NCBI RefSeq assembly: GCF_024723255.1
Contig: NZ_JANIAC010000001.1
Location: 1,441,548-1,505,547 of the forward strand
Length of the DNA: 64,000 nucleotides
Reading direction: 5' to 3'
From: Aestuariibaculum sp. M13
Lineage (GTDB): Bacteria; Bacteroidota; Bacteroidia; Flavobacteriales; Flavobacteriaceae
The notes under the pieces were generated by a model. The model had not been told where the DNA came from. It ran no database searches and saw only the letters and a program-made list of their open reading frames with translations. How positions within the stretch are numbered: position 1 is the stretch's first letter; every line of letters begins with the position of its first letter. The translations under genes and the position numbers were made by a program. This document shows, one piece after another, positions 43,096-53,329 of the stretch.

Positions 43096-44010
43096 CTATT
43101 TTAAGATTGACAATTGAATTTCTTCATTGGATTTTAATGCATGGTCATGTTCAAAAAGTATAGGATTTCCGTTTAAATCGGCTTCTATAAGATAGGTAGT
43201 GCCTCTAAAATATATTTGTTTAACCGTTGCTTTTAAAGCACCTTCGCTGTTTATTTTCAATTGGTGTGAGTAAACAATACCATGATTTTCTATCTCATTA
43301 TATTCACCAAAAAATGAAGCTATTAATTTGTTTTGCGGATTGTTAAAAAGGTTTTTAGGCGTATCCTGAGCCATGATTTTAGCATTGTGTAGCACAATCA
43401 TCTGGTCTGAAAATGCCAATACATCATCTTTATCATGGGTTGCAACAATACAGGTAATCTGGTTGTCTTTTAAGTATTTAAAAAGGCTTCGCCTTAGTGA
43501 TTGTTTTTTAAAATTATCGATATGACTGAAAGGTTCATCTAACAGTAAAATTTCAGGTTCTTTAGCAATGGCTCTGGCAATGGCTACACGTTGCTTTTGT
43601 CCGCCACTTAATTCTTTAACTTTAATATCTGCATAAGTTTCTAATTCCACGACTTTAAGAAGCTCGTTTATACGTTTCTGTTTTTCTTCAGGGTAGAAAT
43701 TAGATAAGAAGGCACCTATGTTTTCGGCCACAGAAATGAAGGGCATTAAATCGAATTCCTGGGCTACGTATTTCATAAAGTCATAGCCAACAACCAAATT
43801 ATACTCCGGTCCTAGAATTTGATTATCCTTCCAGTAAATTTCTCCTTCAGGTAAATCGTAATAACCGTAAAGTAGTTTTAAAAGGGTGCTTTTTCCGGAG
43901 CCACTTTCACCAATAATAGAGAGGTGTTCTCCTGGTTTGGCGGAAAATGAAATATGATCTAAAATAGCCTGTTTCCTGTAACGAAACGAAAGGTTTTTTA
44001 TTTGTAACAT
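43096..44010 (-). CDS. ABC transporter ATP-binding protein
   Basis: The 304-residue protein has Walker A GESGSGKST, signature LSGGQKQR, Walker B EILLLDEPFSHID and switch His in VATHDKDD. A C-terminal domain of about 70 residues (GIVYSHQLKINSEGALKATV, GTTYLIEADLNGN) looks like a TOBE/regulatory domain of importers for oxyanions or iron. No permease is adjacent, so the substrate is open. It is convergent with the Gre-like gene. Confidence 0.88.
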   Translation of the reverse strand: MLQIKNLSFRYRKQAILDHISFSAKPGEHLSIIGESGSGKSTLLKLLYGYYDLPEGEIYWKDNQILGPEYNLVVGYDFMKYVAQEFDLMPFISVAENIGAFLSNFYPEEKQKRINELLKVVELETYADIKVKELSGGQKQRVAIARAIAKEPEILLLDEPFSHIDNFKKQSLRRSLFKYLKDNQITCIVATHDKDDVLAFSDQMIVLHNAKIMAQDTPKNLFNNPQNKLIASFFGEYNEIENHGIVYSHQLKINSEGALKATVKQIYFRGTTYLIEADLNGNPILFEHDHALKSNEEIQLSILK

Positions 44011-44057
44011 GTTGTAAAAGTAGGTTAAAAAATGATTGAAAAGAAAGGGGTCGGGCT

Positions 44058-46142
44058 TTATAATGTACTTACATTTTCTAAATTTTCTTCAATTGAATTA
44101 GGTAAAGTTTTAAAGCCCATATTGTAAAGCGTAAAACCAAAAATATCGGCGTATTCTTCAATGGTTTTACTAACTGGAGTTCCTGCGCCATGACCAGCAT
44201 CGGTTTCAACACGAATCAAGGTTGGGTTATTTCCAGTTTGTTTACTTTGTAATTCAGCTGCAAATTTAAAGCTATGTGCGGGGACTACACGATCATCATG
44301 ATCGCCTGTCGTAATTAATGTTGCAGGATATTTAATACCCGATTTTACATTGTGTAACGGCGAATAGTTTTTTAAATATTCGAACATGGTTTTATTGTCT
44401 TCAGCGGTACCGTAATCGTATGCCCATCCGGCACCTGCAGTAAAGGTGTGATAACGTAACATATCTAAAACGCCAACGGCAGGGAGAGCTACTTTTGCTA
44501 AATCAGGACGCTGAGTCATCACAGCGCCAACTAATAAGCCGCCGTTTGAACCGCCGCGAAGCGCTAAGTATTCCGAGGATGTGTAATAATTATCTATGAG
44601 GTATTCCGCGGCAGCTATAAAATCGTCGAAGACATTTTGTTTCTGAAGCTGTGTGCCAGCATCATGCCATTCGCGACCATATTCACCACCACCTCGTAAA
44701 TTAGGCACTGCTAAAATACCGCCCTGTTCCAGCCAAATGGCATTGGTGATGCTAAAGGCAGGCGTTAAGCTAATGTTGAACCCGCCATAACCGTAAAGCA
44801 TAGTCGGGTTTTTCCCATGAAGTTCAATGCCTTTTTTAGAGGTAATGAGCATAGGTACTTTGGTGCCGTCTTTTGAGGTGTAAAACACTTGTTTACTTTC
44901 GTACTGCTCCGGGTTAAAATTTATACAGGGTTGCCAATAGGTTTTAGTGTTTCCGGTTTCTGGATTCAGTTCAAAAATACTGGCAGGTGTTTTATAGTTA
45001 GTGAAACTGAAATATAATTTAGAGGCCTCTTTTTTTCCTGAAAAACCACTGGCTGTACCTAAGCCCGGAAGTTCAATATCTCTAATGAAATTGCCTCTCC
45101 AATCGTATTGTTTTACCTGAGAAATGGCATCAATCATATAATGCGTAAATAAATAACCGCTGCCTTTGGTAGGTGTTAAAACATAATTTGTTTCTGTAAT
45201 GAAGTCTTCCCAATGTTCAGGCGTCGGATTTGAAGCCTCTACCTTTACAATACGTCGGTTTGGTGCATCTAAATTGGTGACTAAAAATAAGGTTGAACAT
45301 TCGTTATGAATTACAAAAGTATCGGTGTAATCCTCATTTAAAATAGTTATAAAATCACTTCCAGCAACCGATAAGTCTTTTATTAAAAGCTTATTTCCAG
45401 AGGTTGATATTCTTGGAATGATAATTAAATAGCGATTATCACGTGTAACATGTGCATTGATATAACGATGCTTTTGTTCCTGTGTTCCGCCATAAACAAG
45501 TGCATCTTCTTTTTGAGAAGTTCCTAGTTTGTGGTAGTATACTTTATGCTGATCTGTTTTTGCCGAAAGTTCACTACCTACAGGCTTATCGTAACTTGAG
45601 TAATAAAAGCCTTCGTCCTTATACCAGGAAATTGTACTGAACTTAATATCTTTTAAAGGGTCTTCTAAACTAGCTTTGGTTTCAGCATCAATAATAATCA
45701 CTTTACGCCAGTCACTACCACCTTCAGATATCGAATACGCTAAAAGCTTACCACTTTTAGAAAAACTTAATTCATCAAGAGATATAGTGCCGTCTTTTGA
45801 AAACGTATTGGGGTCAAGAAAGATTTCAGCAGAGTTCTCTCCTTTTTTTCTGTAAATCACACTCTGATTTTGCAGACCGTCATTTTTAGAAAAATAGGTA
45901 TACCCGCCTTCAATTGAAGGGGCGCCAATTTTTTCGTAATTCCATAAATGAGATAATCTGTTTTTTAAAGTATTTCTAAATGGAATAGTATTGAGATAAT
46001 CAAATGTGGTTTTGTTTTGTGCTTTTACCCAGGCTTCAGTTTCAGTACTTCGGTCATCTTCCAGCCAGCGATAAGGATCTTTTACATCAATACCAAAATA
46101 AGTATCTACAACATCTACAGTTTTCGTTTTTGGATATTTCAC
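44058..46142 (-). CDS. prolyl oligopeptidase (S9A)
   Basis: The 694-residue protein has an N-terminal part ([21 protein letters not shown]), a seven-bladed propeller at about 70-390, and an alpha/beta hydrolase domain. The catalytic residues sit in [11 protein letters not shown] (Ser), GDHDDRVVP (Asp) and DAGHGAGTP (His). It cleaves short peptides after proline. No signal peptide is visible from the chosen ATG ([10 protein letters not shown]), so it is probably cytoplasmic, though many flavobacterial relatives are exported. Confidence 0.95.
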   Translation of the reverse strand: MKYPKTKTVDVVDTYFGIDVKDPYRWLEDDRSTETEAWVKAQNKTTFDYLNTIPFRNTLKNRLSHLWNYEKIGAPSIEGGYTYFSKNDGLQNQSVIYRKKGENSAEIFLDPNTFSKDGTISLDELSFSKSGKLLAYSISEGGSDWRKVIIIDAETKASLEDPLKDIKFSTISWYKDEGFYYSSYDKPVGSELSAKTDQHKVYYHKLGTSQKEDALVYGGTQEQKHRYINAHVTRDNRYLIIIPRISTSGNKLLIKDLSVAGSDFITILNEDYTDTFVIHNECSTLFLVTNLDAPNRRIVKVEASNPTPEHWEDFITETNYVLTPTKGSGYLFTHYMIDAISQVKQYDWRGNFIRDIELPGLGTASGFSGKKEASKLYFSFTNYKTPASIFELNPETGNTKTYWQPCINFNPEQYESKQVFYTSKDGTKVPMLITSKKGIELHGKNPTMLYGYGGFNISLTPAFSITNAIWLEQGGILAVPNLRGGGEYGREWHDAGTQLQKQNVFDDFIAAAEYLIDNYYTSSEYLALRGGSNGGLLVGAVMTQRPDLAKVALPAVGVLDMLRYHTFTAGAGWAYDYGTAEDNKTMFEYLKNYSPLHNVKSGIKYPATLITTGDHDDRVVPAHSFKFAAELQSKQTGNNPTLIRVETDAGHGAGTPVSKTIEEYADIFGFTLYNMGFKTLPNSIEENLENVSTL

Positions 46143-46323
46143 AGGCTATTATTCTCGAGGGTTTGTTTTGCTAAATATGGAAAAATCGAATTGAAAAAAC
46201 AACTAAATATGGAATGGATTTAACGAAAAATAACGAAAATGGTTCAGTTTACGTTGTTCGTCTTAAAAGTTTATGTGGTTCGTCTTTAAATTCGTTATTT
46301 TATTTTTTTATAAAAATTAACTT

Positions 46324-47280
46324 ATGAATAAATTCTTATCAATTGCATTGGTTTTAGTAGGTTCTTTCTCTGTATTTGCTCAACCCGAGGTTACAGAAAA
46401 GGAGATTGAAAGCCATATTAAATTTTTAACCTCTGAAAAAAATGGTGGACGTTATCCAGGTAATAAGGCGAATAAACGTGTAGTGAAATACATTATTAAA
46501 GATTTTAAATCTTCGGGAATAGAGGCCTTTGATGAAGGTTACAAACAACCGTTTGAGGCTAAGTTACGAGTTGCTGAAGGTGAGCCAGAAAAACCATTGG
46601 CGCCTACGTGTAATGTGGTTGGTTTTATTGAAGGAAACGATCCGGAATTGAAAAACGAATACATTGTTTTAGGTGCACATTACGATCATTTGGGACTTGG
46701 CGGACCGTCATCGAAGTCTGATAAGAAAAATGCTATTCATTTTGGAGCTGATGATAATGCCAGTGGAACAGCGGCTTTGTTAGAGATTTCAGAAAAATTA
46801 GCAGCACATAGAGGCGAATTGAAACGCAGCATTATTTTTATTGCTTTTGGAGCGGAAGAACAAGGTTTATTGGGAAGTAAATATTTCACAGAACACCCTT
46901 TAGTGCCTATTGAAAATATTAAGTTGATGATTAATATGGATATGGTTGGAAGGTTGAATGATAAAAAACAGGTGTATATGGGTGGTGCTGGAACGTTTCC
47001 GGGAGGAGTCGATTTTATGAAAGACTTAGGTGTTTCATTAGGATTAAATCCGGGAGTGCATGCGGGCGGAGTAGGAGGTTCAGATCATGTCTCGTTTTAT
47101 AAAAAAGGCATTTCGGTTTTAGGAATGCACACTGGTGGACATCCGCAATACCATACACCAGAAGATACTTTAGAGTTTATTAATCTGCCAGGAGAGAAAA
47201 TGGTTTGTGAGTATATTTTTCAAACGATTTTGAAGAAGGCATCATCAACAGACGAAATTTATTTTATCAATCAGGATTAA
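46324..47280 (+). CDS. exported M28-family metallopeptidase
   Basis: The 318-residue protein has a Sec signal (FLSIALVLVGSFSVFAQ). The two-zinc ligands are in place: GAHYDHLG (His), GADDNASGTAALLE (Asp), FGAEEQGLLGS (Glu pair), MINMDMVGR (Asp) and GHPQYHTPEDT (His). It is a periplasmic or secreted aminopeptidase. It is convergent with asd; a hairpin lies between. Confidence 0.93.
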   Translation: MNKFLSIALVLVGSFSVFAQPEVTEKEIESHIKFLTSEKNGGRYPGNKANKRVVKYIIKDFKSSGIEAFDEGYKQPFEAKLRVAEGEPEKPLAPTCNVVGFIEGNDPELKNEYIVLGAHYDHLGLGGPSSKSDKKNAIHFGADDNASGTAALLEISEKLAAHRGELKRSIIFIAFGAEEQGLLGSKYFTEHPLVPIENIKLMINMDMVGRLNDKKQVYMGGAGTFPGGVDFMKDLGVSLGLNPGVHAGGVGGSDHVSFYKKGISVLGMHTGGHPQYHTPEDTLEFINLPGEKMVCEYIFQTILKKASSTDEIYFINQD

Positions 47281-47287
47281 ATAAAAA

Positions 47288-47313
47288 AAGCTCCTGTAGA
47301 AATACAGGAGCTT
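47288..47313 (-). terminator. terminator between peptidase and asd
   Basis: AAGCTCCTGTA-gaaa-TACAGGAGCTT, an 11-bp stem. The T-run is on the leftward strand, so it mainly serves asd. Confidence 0.8.
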
Positions 47314-47338
47314 GATATAGTCTCATCTAGTTATGCTG

Positions 47339-48328
47339 TTATACTAAGTTATTTTCTACTAAGTATTCAGCAATTTGAATTGTGTTTGTTGCAGCCCCTT
47401 TACGTAAGTTGTCGGCAACAATCCACATGTTTAATGTATTTGGTTGAGATTCATCGCGTCTTAAACGACCAACAAATACCTCGTCTTTATCGTGCGCTAA
47501 AATTGGCATTGGGTAAGTGTTTGTAGCCGTATTATCCTGTAAAACAACACCAGGTGTTTCACTGATTAACTGTCTTACTTCAGCTAAATCGAAATCGTTC
47601 TCAAACTGTACGTTTACAGATTCACTGTGTCCTCCTGAAGTTGGAATACGAACTGCAGTTGCTGTTACAGCGAAAGAACTGTCACCAAAGATTTTTTGAG
47701 GTTCTTTAGCTAATTTCATTTCTTCTTTAGTGTAACCATTTTCCATAAACACATCACAGTGTGGTAATGCATTTCTACCAATTGGATAAGGATACGCCAT
47801 TTCACCTTCAACACCAGCAATCTCATTTTCTAACTGTTGTACAGCTTTAACCCCGGTACCAGAAACCGATTGGTAAGTTGAAACAACGATACGTTTCATT
47901 TTGTAAGCTTCGTGAAGTTTTGATAAAGCTAAAACCATCTGAATTGTAGAACAGTTAGGGTTAGCAATAATCTTATCGTCTTTTGTTAATTCACCTGCAT
48001 TAATTTCCGGAACGATTAATTTTTTTGTTGGATCCATTCTCCAGGCAGAAGAGTTGTCTACTACAGTAGTTCCAGCTTCAGCGAATTTAGGAGCCCATTC
48101 TAATGAGGTGTCACCACCTGCTGAAAATATAGCGATTTGTGGTTTCGCAGCAACAGCATCAGCTAAGCCAATAACAGTAATCTCTTCACCTTTAAATGTT
48201 ATTTTTTTACCTACAGAACGCTCTGAAGCGACTAATAATAATTCTGTAACAGGAAAGTTACGTTCTTCTAATACTTTTAGCATCACTTCGCCAACCATAC
48301 CAGTGGCACCAACAACAGCTACTTTCAT
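47339..48328 (-). CDS. asd: aspartate-semialdehyde dehydrogenase
   Basis: The 329-residue enzyme reduces aspartyl phosphate for lysine, threonine, methionine and diaminopimelate synthesis. VAVVGATGMVGEVMLKVLEER is the NADP fold. NPNCSTIQMV contains the catalytic cysteine, SVSGTGVKAV and RIPTSGGHSESV (catalytic His) follow, and FVGRLRRDES is near the end. It is full length and monocistronic. Confidence 0.97.
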   Translation of the reverse strand: MKVAVVGATGMVGEVMLKVLEERNFPVTELLLVASERSVGKKITFKGEEITVIGLADAVAAKPQIAIFSAGGDTSLEWAPKFAEAGTTVVDNSSAWRMDPTKKLIVPEINAGELTKDDKIIANPNCSTIQMVLALSKLHEAYKMKRIVVSTYQSVSGTGVKAVQQLENEIAGVEGEMAYPYPIGRNALPHCDVFMENGYTKEEMKLAKEPQKIFGDSSFAVTATAVRIPTSGGHSESVNVQFENDFDLAEVRQLISETPGVVLQDNTATNTYPMPILAHDKDEVFVGRLRRDESQPNTLNMWIVADNLRKGAATNTIQIAEYLVENNLV

Positions 48329-48405
48329 CTTTTATAATAGTTTAAATCTTGTTCTTAATTTTTTCGAGTGACAAAACTAACTATTAATTCCATTTTAAAA
48401 ATAAA

Positions 48406-48440
48406 AAAAAGCCTTAGATTCTTTAAAACCAAGGCTTTTT
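48406..48440. terminator. bidirectional-looking terminator downstream of mscL
   Basis: AAAAAGCCTT-(15 bases)-AAGGCTTTTT in the gap between mscL and asd, both leftward. Confidence 0.75.
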
Positions 48441-48478
48441 AACAACAAATAACACATTGTTATTTATTTAACATTTAG

Positions 48479-48880
48479 TTATTTTTTAAGCAGATCGCGA
48501 ATTTCTGCAAGTAAATCTTCTTGAGATGGACCTTTTGGAGCTTCTGGTGCAGGCTCTTCTTTCTTCTTCATTTTGTTAACACCTTTAACTAACATGAACA
48601 TAACAAAGGCCACGATAATGAAGTCGATAACATTGGTTAAAAACGCACCCCAAAGTACAGACACTTCACCTTCTACAACACCCTCGGCATTGGCAACACC
48701 TTCTGTTATAATCCATTTTAAATCTTTGAAGTCTGATTTGAAAATTAAACCAATAAGTGGAGATACAATACCTCCGGTAAACGAAGTAACCACTTCTTTA
48801 AATGCAGCACCCATTACAAAACCGACAGCGATGTCGACTAGGTTGCCTTTCATGGCAAATTCTTTAAACTCTTTTAACAT
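48479..48880 (-). CDS. mscL: large-conductance mechanosensitive channel
   Basis: The 133-residue protein has two membrane helices. FKEFAMKGNLVDIAVGFVMGAAF is the hallmark first helix of MscL, and GAFLTNVIDFIIVAFVMFML the second, followed by a charged C-terminal helix (EDLLAEIRDLLKK). It opens under membrane tension to release solutes on osmotic downshock. Confidence 0.97.
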   Translation of the reverse strand: MLKEFKEFAMKGNLVDIAVGFVMGAAFKEVVTSFTGGIVSPLIGLIFKSDFKDLKWIITEGVANAEGVVEGEVSVLWGAFLTNVIDFIIVAFVMFMLVKGVNKMKKKEEPAPEAPKGPSQEDLLAEIRDLLKK

Positions 48881-48944
48881 ATGAAGTTATTTTATAGTTA
48901 GTGTTTTACTAAAGTAGTTAAAATCTTTAAAACCTGTAAACGAT

Positions 48945-50051
48945 TTATTTCAAAAATACACGTTTTACACGTTGAGATACAGAGGTTAACAATTCGTAGG
49001 AAATGGTATTTGCTGTTTCGGCAAAATCCTCAGCTGTGGTTACCGCATCAAATACAATGGCCTCGTCTCCTTCTTTACAGTCAATATCGGTAATGTTAAC
49101 CATAATCATATCCATACAGACGTTGCCTACAATATGTGCTTTTTGGCCATTAATAACCACGTAGCCTTTACCGTTGCCGTATTGTCTGCCAATACCATCG
49201 GCGTGACCTAAAGGTAAGGTGGCGGTTCTAATAGGAGTTTTACTGGTGAAGGCTCGGTTATAGCCTACCGATTCACCTGGTTCAATATTGTGAATTTGAG
49301 AAATAACCGTTTTTAAGGCACCTATCGGTTTAAAGTTTTTGTTTTCTTTTTCTGAATTGCCGTAGCCATAAAGTCCGATGCCACTTCTTACCATATCGAA
49401 ATGGGCTTCCGGATAATTTAAAATCCCCGATGTGTTACACATATGCATTATGGGTTTAAAACCAATAGCTTCCGATAAGGTTTCAGCAATACGTTTAAAG
49501 GTATTGATTTGATTCATGGTAAATTCGCGTTCGTTTAGATCTTCACTGGCTGCTAAATGTGAAAAGATAGATTTCAGTTTAATTGCCGAACTAGCATTTA
49601 AAGTTTCAGCTAAATAATTAACCTGATGTTCAGAAAAACCTAATCGGTTTAGACCCGTATTAAATTTAACATGCACAGGATAGTTTTTATAGTTTAAACT
49701 TGATGCTACTTCTATAAATTCCTTTAAAATTTTAGGACTATATAAGTTAGGTTCCAATTGGTGTTCCACTAAAGTTGTAAAGCTTACGGTTTGCGGGTGA
49801 AGTACTAGAATAGGCTTGGTAATGCCCGCTTCTCGTAGTTGTACACCTTCGTTGGTATAGGCAACGGCAAAGTAATCGACATTTAACTCTTCTAAATAAT
49901 TGGCAATTTCGCAGGCATCGCTGCCATAAGCAAAGGCTTTAACTACAGCTAAGAATTTTGTTTCCTTAGGTATTCTTGACTTTAAATGATTTAAGTTGTG
50001 TTTTAGCGCTTTTAAATCGACTTCTAAGATGGTCTCTTCCGCTTTAGGCAT
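48945..50051 (-). CDS. alr: alanine racemase
   Basis: The start at ATG 50051 ([13 protein letters not shown], 368 residues) overlaps tdk by eight bases; an in-frame ATG at 50093 would overlap it by 50 and is less likely. It is a PLP enzyme making D-alanine for peptidoglycan. [13 protein letters not shown] holds the PLP lysine (more usually VKANAYG), RLGFSEHQ and HLAASED are barrel motifs, and [10 protein letters not shown] supplies the catalytic tyrosine region. [11 protein letters not shown] is the family signature. Confidence 0.94.
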   Translation of the reverse strand: MPKAEETILEVDLKALKHNLNHLKSRIPKETKFLAVVKAFAYGSDACEIANYLEELNVDYFAVAYTNEGVQLREAGITKPILVLHPQTVSFTTLVEHQLEPNLYSPKILKEFIEVASSLNYKNYPVHVKFNTGLNRLGFSEHQVNYLAETLNASSAIKLKSIFSHLAASEDLNEREFTMNQINTFKRIAETLSEAIGFKPIMHMCNTSGILNYPEAHFDMVRSGIGLYGYGNSEKENKNFKPIGALKTVISQIHNIEPGESVGYNRAFTSKTPIRTATLPLGHADGIGRQYGNGKGYVVINGQKAHIVGNVCMDMIMVNITDIDCKEGDEAIVFDAVTTAEDFAETANTISYELLTSVSQRVKRVFLK

Positions 50052-50697
50052 TGTTATCGGTATCTTTGGGTTTTGGAGTAAGTTGTTCAGCATCGTTTAC
50101 CTTAATGTTTCTCACTTTATCTCGCATAGTCGCTTTATAATAAGCGGCACGGCTTAAAGGCTCGTATTCGTCGGTTTCTCCTAAAAGTACTAAGCTGTCG
50201 TTAGCAGATTTTCTATAGCTATATTGGGCTAAATTACCTGTTCTGGTGCATACGGCATGTACTTTGGTTACATATTCGGCAGTAGCCATAAGGTTAGGCA
50301 TCGGACCAAACGGATTACCTTTAAAGTCCATATCCAGACCAGCGACAATAACACGAACCCCTTTATTGGCTAAATCGTTACAAATGCGTACTATTTCATC
50401 ATCAAAAAACTGGGCTTCATCAATGCCTACAACATCGCATCCATCGGCAAGAATAGGAATATTAGCAGCTGCAGGAACGGGAGTTGATCGAATTTCGTTA
50501 TCGTCATGCGATACCACCATTTCATCATTATATCGGGTATCGATAGCCGGTTTAAAAATTTCAACTTTCTGTCTTGCAAACTGGGCACGCTTTAACCGGC
50601 GAATCAATTCTTCGGTTTTACCGGAAAACATTGATCCACAGATGACTTCAATCCATCCAAATTGTTCTTTATGATTTACTGTATTTTCAAGAAACAT
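50044..50697 (-). CDS. tdk: thymidine kinase
   Basis: This 217-residue type II TK has P-loop [15 protein letters not shown] and [15 protein letters not shown] with the catalytic glutamate. [20 protein letters not shown] leads to the lasso domain, where only one of the four usual zinc cysteines remains, a pattern I associate with this phylum. It phosphorylates thymidine for salvage and is transcribed with alr, overlapping by eight bases. Confidence 0.95.
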   Translation of the reverse strand: MFLENTVNHKEQFGWIEVICGSMFSGKTEELIRRLKRAQFARQKVEIFKPAIDTRYNDEMVVSHDDNEIRSTPVPAAANIPILADGCDVVGIDEAQFFDDEIVRICNDLANKGVRVIVAGLDMDFKGNPFGPMPNLMATAEYVTKVHAVCTRTGNLAQYSYRKSANDSLVLLGETDEYEPLSRAAYYKATMRDKVRNIKVNDAEQLTPKPKDTDNNA

Positions 50698-50803
50698 TTT
50701 GTAAATTTAACACTAAAATAAAGCGATTATATGTTTTTATAAAGGTGAACTAAATTTATTAAAAATCAAAAACCTTAAAGACATTAATTTTAAAAATATA
50801 GCT

Positions 50804-51547
50804 ATGAAGAAGAAACTAGAATCTGAGTTAGTCAGTATTGCACATAGAATTCTTAAACTCAAGGGTAGAGAAGATGTTGTTAAAATGCATACCGAAGCGA
50901 CACTTCTTCTGGAAAAGCTTTCGGTATTAAAGTTTGCCTACGAAAATTATGACGGTGAGTTGCCTGCGATTTCTGATGAAGAAAACTTTTTTGGTATGAT
51001 TGATTCAGCTTTTAATGATAAGATTAGTGATAACCGTGAAATAGATGACAGGTTATTTATTAATCTTGACGAAAAGGAGGATGATGGTATTATGGAGCCA
51101 GCGATTGAAAAAATAAAAAATATGGTGGCTTTTATGCCGGATATTGATCTGGACTCGAAACCAACTTTAGAGGATATTTTACCGAAAACGCAGTATCATA
51201 AAAACGATTTGGAAGATCTTACTGCAGATTATAAAAATATGCCTATTTTCGACCCCGTTCCGAAAGAGCAGAACGGCCATTCAAACGAAAAAAAATCCTT
51301 AAACGATAAACTGAAAAATGGCGGATTAGCCATTGGTTTAAATGATAAATTAGCATTTATAAAACATCTGTTTGAAGGGAATGGCGCTGATTACGATCGT
51401 GTAATTTCTCAAATTAATACTATTGGTTCTTTTGTTGAAGCCAAAGAGTTTATACAGACTATGGTTAAACCGGACCATCAGGGTTGGGCAAATAAAGAGG
51501 AGTACGAGACGCGATTTATGGAGATTATTGAAGGTAAATTTAATTAA
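50804..51547 (+). CDS. hypothetical cytoplasmic protein upstream of rsmI
   Basis: The 247-residue protein is acidic, without signal or membrane segments. A helical N-terminus (ELVSIAHRILKLKGREDVVK, TEATLLLEKLSVLKFAYENY) is followed by a low-complexity acidic middle and a C-terminal segment (LNDKLAFIKHLFEGNGADYD, FVEAKEFIQTMVKPDHQGW). This layout is familiar from an uncharacterised protein of Flavobacteriia; no function is known to me. Its stop overlaps the rsmI start (TAATG), so translation is coupled. Confidence 0.8.
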   Translation: MKKKLESELVSIAHRILKLKGREDVVKMHTEATLLLEKLSVLKFAYENYDGELPAISDEENFFGMIDSAFNDKISDNREIDDRLFINLDEKEDDGIMEPAIEKIKNMVAFMPDIDLDSKPTLEDILPKTQYHKNDLEDLTADYKNMPIFDPVPKEQNGHSNEKKSLNDKLKNGGLAIGLNDKLAFIKHLFEGNGADYDRVISQINTIGSFVEAKEFIQTMVKPDHQGWANKEEYETRFMEIIEGKFN

Positions 51548-52221
51548 TGAGTAAACTTTACATAGTACCAACACCCATTGGGAATTTAAAAGATATGACC
51601 TTTAGAGCTATTGAAGTTTTAAAGGATGTCGATTTAATATTAGCTGAAGATACCCGAACTTCGGGGAAGCTTTTAAAGCACTTCGAAATTTCAACCCACA
51701 TGCAATCGCATCATATGCATAATGAGCATAAAACGGTTGAAACGATTATTGAAAAATTAAAAAGCGGAACAACGGTTGCCTTAATTAGTGATGCCGGAAC
51801 TCCGGCCATTTCCGATCCCGGATTTTTATTAACCCGCGCTTGTATAGAACACGGAATCGACGTGGATTGTTTGCCAGGAGCAACCGCCTTTGTGCCTGCT
51901 TTGGTGAATTCCGGAATGCCGAATGATAAGTTTGTATTTGAAGGGTTTTTGCCTGTAAAGAAGGGACGTCAGACACGATTTTTATTGCTTGCCGAAGAAA
52001 CCCGAACCATGATTTTTTACGAAAGTCCCCATAAACTGGTTAAAACCTTAGGGCATTTTTGTGAGTATTTTGGTGAAGACAGACAGGTTTCAGTTTCACG
52101 TGAGCTTACTAAATTATATGAAGAAACGGTTCGTGGAACCGCCAAAGAGGTTTTAGAACATTATACCAACAAACCTCCAAAAGGAGAAATTGTGGTTGTA
52201 GTTGCTGGAAAAGGAAAATAA
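51547..52221 (+). CDS. rsmI: 16S rRNA (cytidine-1402-2'-O)-methyltransferase
   Basis: This 224-residue SAM-dependent enzyme of the TP-methylase fold carries LYIVPTPIGNLKDMTFRA at the start. LAEDTRTSGKLL, LISDAGTPAISDPGF, LPGATAFVPALVNSG and FYESPHKLVKTL are all RsmI signatures. It modifies C1402 in the ribosomal decoding centre. It shares one base with the stop codon of the upstream gene. Confidence 0.96.
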   Translation: MSKLYIVPTPIGNLKDMTFRAIEVLKDVDLILAEDTRTSGKLLKHFEISTHMQSHHMHNEHKTVETIIEKLKSGTTVALISDAGTPAISDPGFLLTRACIEHGIDVDCLPGATAFVPALVNSGMPNDKFVFEGFLPVKKGRQTRFLLLAEETRTMIFYESPHKLVKTLGHFCEYFGEDRQVSVSRELTKLYEETVRGTAKEVLEHYTNKPPKGEIVVVVAGKGK

Positions 52222-52242
52222 TTGAATTTAGAATAAAGAGAA

Positions 52243-52587
52243 ATGACATTAGAAACATTTAAAGCAAAATTACTAAGTACACCTGAAGCCGTAGAATTTA
52301 ATGATACAATGGCAGCTGTTGAAGCTAATTTTGAATTTACGCCAACCGCTTTTAAAAACGGGGAATTACAAAATGAAGCCGGACAAAATTCAGGATCTTG
52401 TAAATTATTTGCTTTCGCAAAACATCAAAATTTTACAAAAGAAGAAACTTTAGCCTGCTTTGGTAAATTTTATTTTGATGAGGTATTAAACGATCCTGAC
52501 GGAACAGGTCACCAAAACATTAGAAACTTTATGAAAACCGGATTTGAAGGTTTAATTTTTGAAGGCGAGCCTTTAGCAGCTAAATAA
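52243..52587 (+). CDS. HopJ-family type III effector-like protein
   Basis: The 114-residue protein matches the HopJ pattern: FKAKLLSTPEAVEFNDTMAA, NFEFTPTAFKNG, NEAGQNSGSCKLFAFAK, ACFGKFYFDEVLNDPDGTGH and NIRNFMKTGFEG. Despite the name, the family is widespread in free-living bacteria without type III secretion, and the window shows no such apparatus. A housekeeping role is more likely. It lies 21 bases after rsmI. Confidence 0.88.
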   Translation: MTLETFKAKLLSTPEAVEFNDTMAAVEANFEFTPTAFKNGELQNEAGQNSGSCKLFAFAKHQNFTKEETLACFGKFYFDEVLNDPDGTGHQNIRNFMKTGFEGLIFEGEPLAAK

Positions 52588-52610
52588 AGGTTTTAAAATT
52601 TTATATATTT

Positions 52611-52648
52611 AAAACGCTTTAGTGTCTAAGTGATACTAAAGCGTTTTT
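52611..52648 (+). terminator. rho-independent terminator
   Basis: AAAACGCTTTAGT and ACTAAAGCGTTTT pair over 13 bp, followed by TG and T's, between the HopJ-like gene and the glycosylase gene. Confidence 0.85.
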
Positions 52649-52667
52649 GTTTAAATAGGAAACGTAA

Positions 52668-53238
52668 ATGGAAGACTTATTACAAAACATAAAACAATGC
52701 ACACTTTGTAAAGATGAGTTGCCTTTAGGTCCAAGACCGGTTATGGTAGCACACCCGGAGTCTAAAATTGTTATAGTAGGTCAGGCACCGGGAACCAAAG
52801 TACATGCATCGGGTATTCCGTGGGATGATGCCAGTGGTAAGCAATTGCGTAGTTGGTTAGGTGTAACTCCCGAACAGTTTTATAATCCTGAAAATTTTGC
52901 CATTATTCCTATGGGGTTTTGTTATCCCGGCAAAGGAAAAACAGGCGGATTTGCCGCCACGCCCCGAATGTGCTCCAAAATGGCATCAATTAATATTTGA
53001 TGATTTAAAACAAGTGGAGTTGGTGCTTTTAATTGGCATGTATGCTCAGAATTATTATCTGAAAAATGAAGCTAAGAAAACACTAACTGAAACCGTGAAA
53101 AACTACAACGAATACTTTCCAAAATATTTACCCTTACCGCATCCATCACCTCGTAATCGTTTTTGGCTTACCAAAAATCCATGGTTTGAATTAGATGTCT
53201 TACCAGAACTAAAAGGAAGAGTTCAGGCTATTCTATAA
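52668..53238 (+). pseudogene. uracil-DNA glycosylase family gene with a single-base frameshift
   Basis: Residues up to about 93 are read from ATG 52668 (QCTLCKDELPLGPRPV, IVGQAPGTKVHASGIPW, NFAIIPMGFCYPGKGKTG). The family continues in the next frame (DLPPRPECAPKWHQL, LVLLIGMYAQNYYL, PLPHPSPRNRFWLTKNPWF). The total is 571 bases, one more than a multiple of three. Removing one G from the GG in GGCGGATTTG (about 52946-52949) joins the halves perfectly. The fold is a UDG-superfamily DNA repair enzyme. It is either a sequencing error or an inactivating insertion. Confidence 0.85.
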
Positions 53239-53329
53239 ATCAAAATTGTAGGATTTTATATTCTGTTGGAAATGTGGTTTATGAGCTTTAATTTATTATT
53301 TTTAGATTTCAATTAAAGCCCATTTCTTT

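Noticed and set aside
52243..52587. Type III secretion effector function for the HopJ-like protein
   Set aside because: There is no secretion apparatus in view and the family is widespread in bacteria without one.
52897..53238. Independent 113-residue gene starting at 52897
   Set aside because: Its N-terminal part is out-of-frame glycosylase sequence; the remainder is the C-terminal half of the same enzyme after the frameshift.
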